64,000 nucleotides of DNA. It comes from Torymus aiolomorphi (Eukaryota > Arthropoda > Insecta > Hymenoptera > Torymidae). How positions within the stretch are numbered: the first letter of the stretch is position 1; each line of letters begins with the position of its first letter. The stretch is taken from NCBI GenBank assembly GCA_036365515.1, contig CM070874.1, positions 174,381,797 through 174,445,796 on the forward strand, given 5' to 3'. Under the pieces are notes generated by a model. It was not told the origin of the DNA. It searched no databases and saw only the letters and a list, made by a program, of their open reading frames with translations. Of the stretch, positions 1 through 9,486 are shown piece by piece. The position numbers were made by a program, and so were the translations under genes.

Positions 1-119
1 TCACGCTTTAAAATTTTCGGGTCATAAATATCGATGTGCGTTAAATAACGTTTATCGTTTGAAAGGTTACTTATCTGTACACCTTAGTTATCTAAATAAA
101 AATTTAATCGATCTTCACA

Positions 120-601
120 ATGGACTGTCTTCAGATATTGAAGATCCTTTCACCAATCCAGTAGCATACTGTAGGTGTATTCGCAGCCGATTAAATCCCG
201 CGAGTGTGGACCAAACCAGTGGCGTTCATCGTTGACACTGACGAGTATATCAAGCCTGGTATGCATTGGGTTGCGTTCTACGTCGATAGATCTTCTAACG
301 GTCTATACTTTGATAGTTTTGGATTAACGCCTATATATCCGATCACATAAACCGCTTGCGAAAAAATTGTAAAACATTTCGTTGGAACGCAATTCAACTT
401 CAAAATGACGAATCAGATGTATGTGGTCAATATTGTATTATGTTTTTATATTATATGAGCCATGGTTAAGGTTACAAGAAGTTTCTCGATAATTTTTTTG
501 ACAACTTGGAGAAAAATTATAACGTAGTCAAATGCTATGTACGCTATAAAAATGCTGACGGAAATTTCATTGGTAACGGCGGATGCTTTGTCAAATATTA
601 A
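120..601 (+). pseudogene. Adenain-like cysteine protease relic (Maverick/Polinton type)
   Basis: A reading frame broken by at least two frameshifts keeps the hallmarks of the adenovirus-type cysteine protease encoded by Maverick/Polinton elements and related adintoviruses. The catalytic His region reads GMHWVAFYVD (His codon 264-266) and is followed by YFDSFG. In another frame the nucleophile region reads DVCGQYC (Cys codon 422-424). The frame closes with a stop near 600. In the parent element this enzyme would mature capsid proteins. Stops and frameshifts make this copy non-functional. I see no capsid, ATPase or polymerase gene nearby, so only a fragment remains. Assignment to Polinton rather than another adenain-bearing element is inferred. 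Confidence 0.6.
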
Positions 602-960
602 CAAAACTTCCGCTCTAAAATGTCTTTGTTATAATATAGTTTGTCAGCACTTTTATTATATCGATAATAATCGATTATACGAGTTTTATTAAATGGTAGT
701 TCTAATTTAACCCCTATATCTACAGATGGGTTATTGTTTATTCTTGATCGGCACACGCTTTACTTCTTAAATGATTGCACTTTTGAACTTCTCGCGTCGT
801 TTGAAGAGTTGTATTTAAAGGATCGCTCCAGAGGCTTTCGCATCAGTTGCTTTCTGCTTGTAAAGTTACGCGAATCGTCATAGCAGACCTACTACGAGCT
901 GCACATCTCTCACATCAAGTCTTTTATACATTATAAGCTTTGAATAAATCGTTTACCAAG
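602..960 (+). other. No intact gene; possible degraded coding remnant
   Basis: AT-rich stretch between the protease relic and the next frame. About 714-860 holds an open stretch beginning LLFILDRHTLYFLNDCTFEL that could be another gene of the same element, but I cannot assign it. Confidence 0.3.
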
Positions 961-1651
961 AAGATAATTGTAGGCTTGGAATACGACGAGATTGTCGACA
1001 AGTTCGACGACGGGTGCTACAAACCTGTGGTACGACTAGTGTCGAATGATTTTGAAGGTTGCGTTTTCATGCGATGATTGGGATGAATTTATAACTAGTT
1101 TCGATAATATTGATAAATATTTTCGTGAACTAGATAATTGCTTAAAGGATCCGAAAATTTACGGCAATGGTTGGACCTTGAAATTCACCACAAGTCATCA
1201 GGATGAAGCAATCGAAATTGAAGAAGACAGAAGGCATGGCGTTGGTCGAATCAAACAATTTCATCCTAGTTTAATAATTAAAAAAGTAAATTTACTGTCT
1301 TCAAGAATTTATTGTAAAGTGTGTCGATACTCGTCTGAAATATTCAAGTTGTATTGCGAGTAGTGTGAGACATGTTATCTGCGAGGTTATGGAATTCCTC
1401 ACAAATAGAAGTAGCCTCGTGCACGAATCACAAGTACAACTTTATACACCTAATATTGTTTAAGATGTTGTAAATTTAGTTGACAATGATGTAATAAACG
1501 ATATAACCACGAGCGTAGAAAACCAGTGCAAAGAGGAAAAATTAGCGTCTCTATCTAAGTCCGATATTACCGATGTATTGTATCAATTTGTATCCTTACA
1601 TATGCCAAGAATTGTTGATGTATTAAATGTTAAATTATCTGGCAATAAATA
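961..1651 (+). pseudogene. Unknown ORF accompanying the protease relic
   Basis: I do not recognise this gene. A frame starting near 961 (IIVGLEYDEIVDKFDDGCYK) shifts at about 1050-1075 into the frame read from 1046 (DDWDEFITSFDNIDKYF). That frame stops at 1361-1363 and can be picked up again to a stop at about 1649. The middle carries Cys-x2-Cys and nearby Cys pairs around 1315-1380, suggestive of a small zinc ribbon. Its position directly behind the protease relic, in the same orientation and equally decayed, suggests both came from one element. No function is claimed. Confidence 0.4.
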
Positions 1652-2472
1652 GAAAAATTTAATTGTACTTACCATGCTCTTATTTTTACCTTTACCTTTC
1701 CTTGGTCCTCTTGAACACAAGTTATTATATTTTCAAAGAGATTAAGTTTTAATCTACATTTATAAATTATAATCAATCCCATAAAAATTGTATTCTGTTT
1801 TATGCTTCTCAATTAAAAATTAAAAGTAAAATTTATTATTTATATTTTAATTATATTAAGTGGTACACGTGTGTTTGCGTAAGCAGAAATGTGCGGAACC
1901 AAATTTTGCTAACGTTAGCACTTTTAACAAGACAAGACAAGCCTTGAGCTCGGCTGACTCCTATGACTCGCGGTTTGTTTTGGGTCCTATGTATGAGTCA
2001 CGGTTGTAGGCGTTAGTCGAAATCAACACTTGTCGCACCTCACCATAGACAAGAGCTCAAAGCTGTGGCCGGTGCCCCCCTCGCACGGTTGCTCGCGAGT
2101 CCGTGAGCCATGTGGCGGGGCTAGCTCTGAATCAGAACAGCTCTTTTGCCGACGCAGTGGTGGCCAATGAGCTCTTAGTCGCTGCGCCTCCCTCGGCCGC
2201 TAAGTAAGCTTGTTGGGGGCGCACCAGCCACCAATGAGCTGTTTTCTGGTGCGACGCCACCGCTAATCACAACGATGAAGACACAACGATAGCTAACGAG
2301 CTGTTTTTAAACTGTGTCATCATCGGTCACGAGTGCGTCCTTTGTGTTGCTACACCAGCGCCACAAACTTTCCAGGGTGTGCTCCCCTGATGCGTCAGTA
2401 GTAGAGGGACCGTCGATGTAGCCGTATGGATAACTGAAACCGTATTTGAAACAGCTAATTCCTGCAAACGAC
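1652..2472. other. Gene-free stretch
   Basis: AT-rich up to about 1870, then a more GC-rich part (about 1900-2330) with repeated AATGAGCT words. Nothing with coding character is visible. Confidence 0.4.
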
Positions 2473-2597
2473 AGTCGACTTCATGAGCCAACAGCCGAAT
2501 TTCAGCAGCTAACAACCGACTTTCAGCGGTCGACAGCCGAACTTCAGCAGCCAAAGGCCGACATCCAACAGCCGACAGGCGACTTCCAGCAGCCGAC
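2473..2597 (-). repeat. 21-bp minisatellite, six units, encodes heptads on minus strand
   Basis: Six diverged tandem units of 20-21 bp with a core like AGCCGACTTTCAGCAGC start at 2473, 2493, 2514, 2535, 2556 and 2577. On the minus strand they fall in the open frame 2635..2327 as 7-residue repeats such as RLSTAES and RLLAAEI, a heptad pattern with Leu/Ala/Ile spacing. The unit length divisible by three keeps the frame open. Whether it is expressed is unknown. Confidence 0.65.
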
Positions 2598-2939
2598 TTT
2601 CCGCTAGTCATCTGCTCTTCGAGAAAAGGTTTCAAAAGCCCTTGCGCTCTTTACTCTATCAACGAGCTGTAAAAGTGGGTGTATGCTTTTATGTGTAATT
2701 CTTTGCTAATACTACACTTAATTTGATGCATCCAGACAGACAGTGACAATCTTCTGTCGCGTGAACATCTCCGTCGCAAAGTATCATGAGTGTATTGTAC
2801 AGATTCTGAAGTGCGTCATGTGTCCCTCTTGTGCCCCATACAAATGTTGTGTGCGTTTACGTTATGTAGATAGTAGTTCAATGCAGAAATTAGAGTGTAC
2901 AGTTCCACGAGTGTCGCGAAAGTGTTATCTATGATGACC

Positions 2940-3196
2940 TGCTCTTATGGGATGTCCATGAAGTTACGGGTTTTCCATTTTTTAAAAACTGAGCGCGCGT
3001 GATTATAAACTGTACATTGGGCGTTGGCCGCTCGCTGCACAGTACATAGAGGCTACACACAGCAGTTGAAAAAATCATAAAAAACCCATGAATCTGAAAA
3101 TTTGTTATGTAGGTACACTTGCCATAGTGCAGAGAGACTATACGCAAAAGTTATAAAATACTCCATGAAAATCCCATAGACATCCCCATAAGAGCA
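2940..3196. mobile_element. MITE-like element with about 22-bp TIRs
   Basis: The left end begins TGCTCTTATGGGATGTC and the right end is its near complement, closing with CATAAGAGCA at 3196. The arms diverge after about 22 bp. The 257-bp body has no coding potential. A target duplication could not be fixed, so the class is open. A related stretch (GTAGGTACA...CAGAGAG) recurs at about 3268-3300, outside the element. Confidence 0.5.
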
Positions 3197-4100
3197 TATA
3201 TTCATGAATCATGTACCATTAGCTTTCAAAATCCGATAAAATATCGAAAATCGCTATTCTAATTAATGTAGGTACATTTGCTATAATACAGAGAGTACGC
3301 GTTCACACACTCACACACAGGCATACGGCAGTGCCTGTGTGTGTTGGTGTTATTATTTTCAATTTATATTATATATACATATGCATGTGCGTGTGCGCGG
3401 TTGCGCCCGTGACTGTTACACAATTCTTGCGAACGCAGCACTATGGCCAGGCCTAACGTACTTTGACCTTGGCTGGCGCCGATGAGTTATTGTTTGGGTT
3501 ATAGTGCTGCTATAACTACTAATGACAGACGGATTTAAGTTGGTTACGTAATATATAAGAGAATCTAGCCGACCGGCAGACATACGAAGCACCGTCAAGT
3601 ACAGTTTCCTGCATCATTTAAGGCTTAGGTAGGCAACCGAGCTTCAACAATTTTTTTTTCACATTTTTGTGGCTTCTTAGACGCCAGACATATACAAATT
3701 TTTTTACAAAAAAAAAGTAATTTTTTTTTACATGTGACCAATGCAAAAAAAATAATTTCCGTGTGCGTAAAAGAAAGGGTATGATTTTTCTTGTCCCTCC
3801 TATTTTAATGGTAAATAGCAAAATTTCACATTTCCTCTAGGAATTTATAAGAATTTAAATAAATAAATAAAGTAATACAACTAACAAATATGTTAGCGAC
3901 TAGGTTGAATAAACTCAAATCATTAATTGAAGTGTGGAACGAGAACCGCGCTATCCCGTAGTTTCAAAATAACAAACATAGCACGGCGATCACATTGTAT
4001 GTAAAGGCTGTGCAGGTGCGCAGGGGAACATTTAATGCAACGTAAAAACCTCAAATCGAGAATAACATATGATCGACGTACGATATATACGTTTATAATT
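3197..4100. other. Gene-free stretch
   Basis: Contains a short hairpin at about 3311-3343 (CACACAGGCA pairing with TGCCTGTGTG), CA-rich sequence and T-rich homopolymers at about 3650-3750. No gene seen. Confidence 0.4.
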
Positions 4101-4148
4101 TTGATCTGATGAGGTTGGCGTACTAAGCCAACGAAACGTTGCCATCAA
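4101..4148 (+). ncRNA. Hammerhead-ribozyme-like motif (PLE pLTR relic)
   Basis: The core box CTGATGAG (4106-4113) is followed by a 6-bp stem II (GTTGGC/GCCAAC, 7-nt loop) and then GAAAC (4133-4137) and GTT. TTGAT (4101-4105) can pair with ATCAA (4144-4148) as stem I. One unpaired G lies between the core and stem II compared with the textbook form. Similar motifs occur at the ends of the Penelope-like copies in this window. No PLE coding sequence remains here. Confidence 0.5.
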
Positions 4149-5231
4149 GAAGTAAGATCTTTTCAATTTTTTACCTCCAAAGATCGTCCTGAACTATTTA
4201 ATAAAAACCTCAACCTTTCGCTAGACATTTTCGTTTTAGACTTTGCAATAAGTTTAAACGGTAACGTGATTTTATTATTAAGGAAATTTTAATTGCAATT
4301 TGCCATTATAGGACGCAATAAATACACATTTGCACTTTATATAATAATTGACGAGAAGACATCATGAATAGTAATTCTAGATTTTATTCAATTACGAACA
4401 AGTTAATTATAGTTTTGTAGCTCGGAAACCGCCATGTATAGCCACCTGTAAAATATCTACTAAGTTAAATATTATAACGATAGGTATATAAAACAGTAAT
4501 GTAAATCTGATAATGGTGCATAGAAATCTTGGAAAATATATCAATTATGAGTATTCTCTTATTAACAAAATTATAGATTTCTTAAGTGTGAATTCTGATA
4601 ACAAAAATCAATCAAAAAATTAAAAAATTCCAATTTATTTCTATAAATATTGCAAAAACAGGTTCTTCTTTTAAAACTTGCAAATTTGGAAATTAATATC
4701 TCTACATTGAATCATCAAAACGGCTGGAGTTAGAACACTTACGTATAGTATTACAATAAACAGATTTATAAGCATTCATAAGCCTTGAAAAATTTTAAGA
4801 AGACGAGTATACAAGTAACAGTATTCTTTACTTTTATATTTTTTGTACACTAGCAAAATTCAAACCCGCTGCAAGCGTACTATTTTGTTTTTGAGGTTAT
4901 GAATATCATTTTTCATTATGATTTCATTTCAATTAGTTTAAATACTAGAATAATCACATGAGTTTTCAAAAAAAAATTAATCTTTTCATTATATTTTGAT
5001 AAAAAAAAAAATTCAATCTCAAAAATTCAAATGTTATGGAAGTAGCAGATCTTCGCATCTATACAGACTAATCAAATCCAAGGTTTAAAGGCTTGTCAAC
5101 ATCCGACCATCATTTTTGTATATGTATAATTTTTGTTCACCGTACCAGATTTTTTTTCAAGGATAGGAAATAAGGATGCAAAAAAAAAGTCCAAGCAATA
5201 GTCATTATAAGAGTATATTATTAAAAAAATA
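4149..5231. other. AT-rich gene-free stretch
   Basis: No coding frames, clear repeats or RNA genes seen over about 1.1 kb. Confidence 0.4.
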
Positions 5232-6303
5232 TACAGGGTATTAGAAAAGTCCCGGGATCCTCAAATAACTTGGAAAATAAGGGTCCTACAGAAAAACGTC
5301 CAATATTTGTAGGATTTTTCCCTAGTTATCAGATGGTAACCTTGGATTTGACTTTGACCATAACCTTGATGGTTATTCCAAGGTCAAAGTCATTTTTTTA
5401 AGTAGGAACCCCTATTTTTGACATTGGAAATAAAAAGATCAGAGAATTTTACGTCCAGGTATGACTTTAATACTTCCAAATTTGAGCTCTTTAGGTCAAA
5501 CTAACTGTCATTTACAGAAATGCATAATAATATGAGAAGTACGAGTCGCAACAAAAAATGTCCAATACAATATTTGTAGGATTTTTCCCTAGCTATCAGA
5601 TGGCGACCTTGGATTTGACCTTGACCATGACCGTGACGGTTATTCCAAGGTCATGGTTGGTCCAGATAAAATTTTATGGCACCGTTTAATAACTAGGGGA
5701 AAATTCCAGAATTTGATTTGATGGATGCAAAATTTGTATCCATCAAATTTTATGAATGACAGCTTGACCTTTAGAGGTCGGATTTGCAAGAACTTAAAAG
5801 TCATTCGTACGTAAAATTCCATACTCTTTTTATTTCCAACGTCAAAAATAGGATTTTCCATTTTAAAAATTGACCTTGATCTTCAAATCACCTTCAATGT
5901 CATGGTCAAGGTGCAATACAAGGTCGCCATCTGATATCTAGGGAAAAATCCTAAAAATATCGTATTGGACATTTTTTGTCGCGACTCGTACTTCTCTTAT
6001 TATTATGCCTTTCTGTAAATGACAGTTAGTTTGACCTGCAGAGGTCAAATTTGGAAGTATTTAAGTCATAACTGGACGTAAAATTCTCTGCTCTTTTTAT
6101 TTCCAATGTCAAAAATAAGGGTTCCTATTTAAAAAAATTACTTTAACCTTGGAATAACCGTCAAGGTCATGGTCAAGGTCAAATCCAAGGTCACCATCTG
6201 ATAGTTAGGGAAAAATCCTACAAATATTGTATTGGACGCTTTTCTGTGGTACCCTTATTATCCAAGTTATTTGAGGGTCCCGGGATTTTTCTAAGATCCT
6301 GTA
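5232..6303. mobile_element. Fold-back (long inverted repeat) element
   Basis: A 1.07 kb palindrome. The left arm from TACAGGGTATTAGAAAAGTC (5232) is mirrored by the right arm ending near 6303. Pairing continues to about 5660 and 5870, leaving roughly 200 bp at the centre. Each arm contains a duplicated module (start of TCCAATA, then GATTTTTCCCTAG, CAGATGG and CCTTGGATTTGAC) at about 5308 and 5558. No coding sequence, so it would need enzymes from elsewhere. The TSD is unclear because the flanks are AT-rich. Confidence 0.65.
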
Positions 6304-6330
6304 TATATGATAAATACATATATACATATA

Positions 6331-7071
6331 CTAGTGGGGCTCCGCCTCCCTGCTCGCTCCGCTCGCCAACCCCCGATCAATTCAATAGGAAATTAAGAAA
6401 ATTGTTGTGATTTTTATATATAAAATTATCGAATAAGGATTAATTTAATGGCTGATTACTTTTGTTGAGAGAACAAGTCTATAAATATATTTTCTATGAC
6501 AATTATAGTTAATGTTTTCATAAAGTTCATGGCAAACGTCATTTGTAATCCATTTATCAAGAATAAAAAACGGATTAATTATACCTTCTCCAATATCTAA
6601 TAAAAATGCCGGAAAATCCTTATTTTCTGAACGAATATTTACTTTCAAATTAGAAATATTAAATAATGGCCAACGGTATGAACTTTTGACAATTTCTTCT
6701 ATAATAGTATTTCTAAATCAACTTTTAACTACACTGGTAACATTTGTTGAAAATCTTCACCTAAAACAATTAACTTTCCTCCAAAAGGTTCATCCCAAGT
6801 GACATCTAAAGTGTTATCAATAATTTCTAACGCTTATTTGGAATCATTGAAGCTTCGTCCCAAATTATAATGTCTGCTTCTCTCAATTTTTTTTATCAGA
6901 ATCTAATTTTGTAAATGCACTTTTAATATACTTAAATCTAAAGGTAATCTAAATGTACGATGAGTGGTCATACCCTTTGATAATAAAATAGGAGGTATTC
7001 CTGTCCAAGCCATAGATAAAAACTTTTTTTTAATAAAATAAAATAATATATAAAATTTTTTTATAAAAATG
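6331..7071 (-). mobile_element. Helitron fragment: 3' terminus plus Pif1-helicase debris
   Basis: Read on the minus strand, decayed helicase motifs of the Helitron Rep-helicase are visible. They include a segment reading IWDEASMIPN (about 6840-6865), a stretch around PLDLSILKVHLQN (about 6905-6945) and a C-terminal frame 6648..6445 containing FLLDIGEG and NDVCHELYENI. The minus strand then runs into a GC-rich end finishing ...CCCCACTAG at 6331, followed by T. CTAG before T fits the CTRR terminus and A/T insertion preference of Helitrons. Several stops and frameshifts make it inactive. The 5' side is cut by a Copia LTR at 7072. Confidence 0.6.
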
Positions 7072-7356
7072 TGTTGGAGGTGTGGATGTTTAAATAAAGA
7101 AGGCTAGCTAATGACTATGATAATCGGCGCTTGCCTGCGCCATGCGCGAGATGCTACATGCTGGGCGTCCGAGACTAGAGAGAGGGTATAGCGCGTCGCT
7201 CGCTGCTGTTCGAGCTACCTTCTTACTCACAGACACACTAGGGAGGGGAGACTTACATGTGTGCATACGTGTGTCGCGCGCGCTGTCTGTATTGTAATGG
7301 AACTTGAACTCGCTGAGGTTCCTTTCGCACAATGTATATGTATCACATTCCCAACA
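7072..7356 (-). repeat. Copia 3' LTR (truncated copy)
   Basis: On the minus strand the segment begins TGTTGGGAATG and ends CACACCTCCAACA, the TG...CA pattern of an LTR (285 bp). It follows the RNase H ORF and a purine tract (TAGGAGGCG, 7357-7367). The ends resemble the intact Copia LTR at 54971 (TGTTGAAAA...CACCTCAACA), so the two families are related but diverged. Confidence 0.7.
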
Positions 7357-7394
7357 CGCCTCCTACATATATATTGTGCACTTACATTAATATC

Positions 7395-7925
7395 TTATAT
7401 TAGTTTTAGCGCATTTCTATTTTTAATAAATTTATCCTTACATAGACTCTTAGTGAATGTGTCTGCTATGTTTTTTTCAGTTTCTATCTTTACGATATCG
7501 ATAATACCCTTCTCGTAATTCTCATTTACATAATGACATTGTACTTCAATGTGCTTAGAATTTTTTGTTAAGTTACCGAATTTACCTATAGCTACTGCGC
7601 CTGAGTTATCCTCGTATATTTTAACAGAATTTTCAAATGTCGTATTAAAGGCGTCTTTTAAGAGATTAATTACAAATAATATTTCTGTTGTCGCTTCAGA
7701 CAATGCAATGTATTCAGCAAATGTTGAATTTTTAGTCACAGTTTTTTGTTTCTGTGCTTTCCAATAGATTATATTTCCAAACATTCTAATAACAAATCCG
7801 GTGGTTGACTTTCTGTCAATGTTATCTCCTGCGAAGTCTGAGTCGACCATACAATCAAGTTTATCCTGATTTGAACTGCAACAATAAGTCAATTTTAAAT
7901 GTTTCGTTTTGTATAAGTATTTCAA
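7395..7925 (-). pseudogene. Copia pol C-terminus (RNase H), truncated
   Basis: A 176-residue frame matches the RNase H end of Copia polyproteins: DSDFAGDNIDRKSTTGFV, KTVTKNSTFAEYIALSEA, IYEDNSGAVAI and the closing NIADTFTKSLCKDKF. The same block in the complete Copia at 59000-59510 is clearly homologous but diverged. Everything upstream of RNase H is missing, so this is a 5'-truncated copy with only its 3' LTR. The frame itself has no stop, which suggests a fairly recent truncation. Confidence 0.85.
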
Positions 7926-8325
7926 TATCCAATATGGCGGTTGAAATTTCGGAAAAAGCTTAGATTTTGCTCAGATTTATATTATTTTAAAGTTGGAAGG
8001 TTCTTTGATTATTAACAAAAGCCTTGCCCTGGAGGAATCACGTTTTTGATCAAGGTATACTATTTATATTCTTCTAAAAATTTTTCTAACAGGAAAAGTT
8101 GTTATGTAGGGCTATTATCGAAGGATTCCCCTTTAAATAAAAATCCAACGCGTCCATCAATAGTACCTTTAGGGTCACGTGGCGCGGAAAAAACTGTTTT
8201 TTCGTTTCAACTATAATTTAGTTGCTTTCCAATATTAAATTTTACATAATATTTTCTTTTTTAATATTACAAATTTTTTATGTGAATGTCCTACTATGAG
8301 AATGTCCTATTTTATTACATTGGTC
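7926..8325. other. Gene-free stretch
   Basis: AT-rich, no coding frames or recognisable repeats between the Copia fragment and the G-rich block. Confidence 0.4.
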
Positions 8326-8563
8326 AGGGGACATTGAGGGGGGGGGCTAGGATGAGGGTGAGGAAAGGACGAGGGGGCGTTGAGGAGGGGTGGGGGGGCG
8401 CTGAGGAGAGAGGGGGCTACCACAATAAGAAGTCACTAAATAGCGTAAAAAATGACTGAATTTTACGTTATTTTGAGGAGGGGCTGAGGGGGATACTGAG
8501 GGGGGAGGGTTAAGGGGGCGCTGAGGAGGAGGTGAGGAAACGCTGATGGGAGGTGAGGGTGGC
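8326..8563 (+). repeat. G-rich, strand-asymmetric low-complexity block
   Basis: About 240 bp in which the plus strand is dominated by G runs of three to nine within a loose GAGGGGGCGCTGAGGAG motif. It is interrupted once by an AT-rich patch (about 8421-8474). Several windows contain four or more G-runs close together, which could form G-quadruplexes. It lies just upstream of the LINE fragment. Confidence 0.6.
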
Positions 8564-8599
8564 TACATGGTAACATTCATTTATATATATATAAGAGGA

Positions 8600-9387
8600 T
8601 TTGCATAACACAGAGTTTATTTTAAAAGTAAATCAATATTTGCAACTTAAGAGAAACGTTAAAAACCATTTGATAATAGGTGATTTTAATATAAATATAA
8701 TGTTATAAAACAATATTAGTCAGAATTTTCTATACAATTTTCTTGAAAATGGCTATTACCCTGGTTTTACTGATACGACTAGACCATTTAATGTAACTAC
8801 TGATAGTGGGACATGCATAGACAATATTTTTATAAAAACTACCTCAAACAATGCTAAAACTTTCAAATTAATGACACTAACTACTGATAACTATCCGCTA
8901 TTTATAGATATAAAAAACCCACTAGTGAATACAGATATGGAAAAAAAGAAAACTAATTATTCATTAAATTACAAAAAAATAGCTATTATAGCAAGTTAGA
9001 ACTGTTGGACTAAGTACACACAAATTGAGGATCCAAACGAAGCAATAAACCTATTTATAGATGGAATAACACAATGTCAAGAAAAATCAAAAAGAAACCC
9101 GGTTAAAGACAATAATGTACCTAGAAAGGAATGGATTACAATTGCTTTACTAAAATCTTGTAAAAAAAGGACAAATTATATAAACAACTTAAAAAAGATC
9201 CAATGAATGAAAGCTTACAAAGTGAATATAAAAACTATGTTAAATGTCTAAACAATGTTATAAAAAATGCCAAAATTAAATACGATAAGGATCTTATAGA
9301 GAAAAACTCAGGTAATCCAAGACAACTATGGAAAATTATATATTCCAAACTGGGGAACTTTGTAGTCCCAATGCCTAATGTAATATT
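8600..9387 (+). pseudogene. LINE A copy 1: endonuclease/linker fragment
   Basis: Broken frames encode the apurinic-type endonuclease of a Jockey/CR1-group LINE. The motif IIGDFNINI lies near 8660-8690 and SGTCIDNIFIK near 8805-8840. They are followed by the linker preceding reverse transcriptase (EYKNYVKCLNNVIKNAKIKYD, 9203-9394 frame). The homologous linker is in LINE A copy 2 at 61626..61297. The fragment stops where PLE1 begins at 9388, and the reverse transcriptase part is absent. The LINE C-terminus and tail resume at 12845. Confidence 0.75.
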
Positions 9388-9486
9388 CTTGTAGTTGATA
9401 ACGTTCGTAGTATATGATTTAATGAAATTTACGGACACCAGACGAACTTTTGTAACAGCATTTATTTAACAATTGCCAACTACAAA

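Noticed and set aside
5640..5861. 73-codon minus-strand frame
   Set aside because: Lies in the centre of the fold-back palindrome; non-coding repeat sequence.
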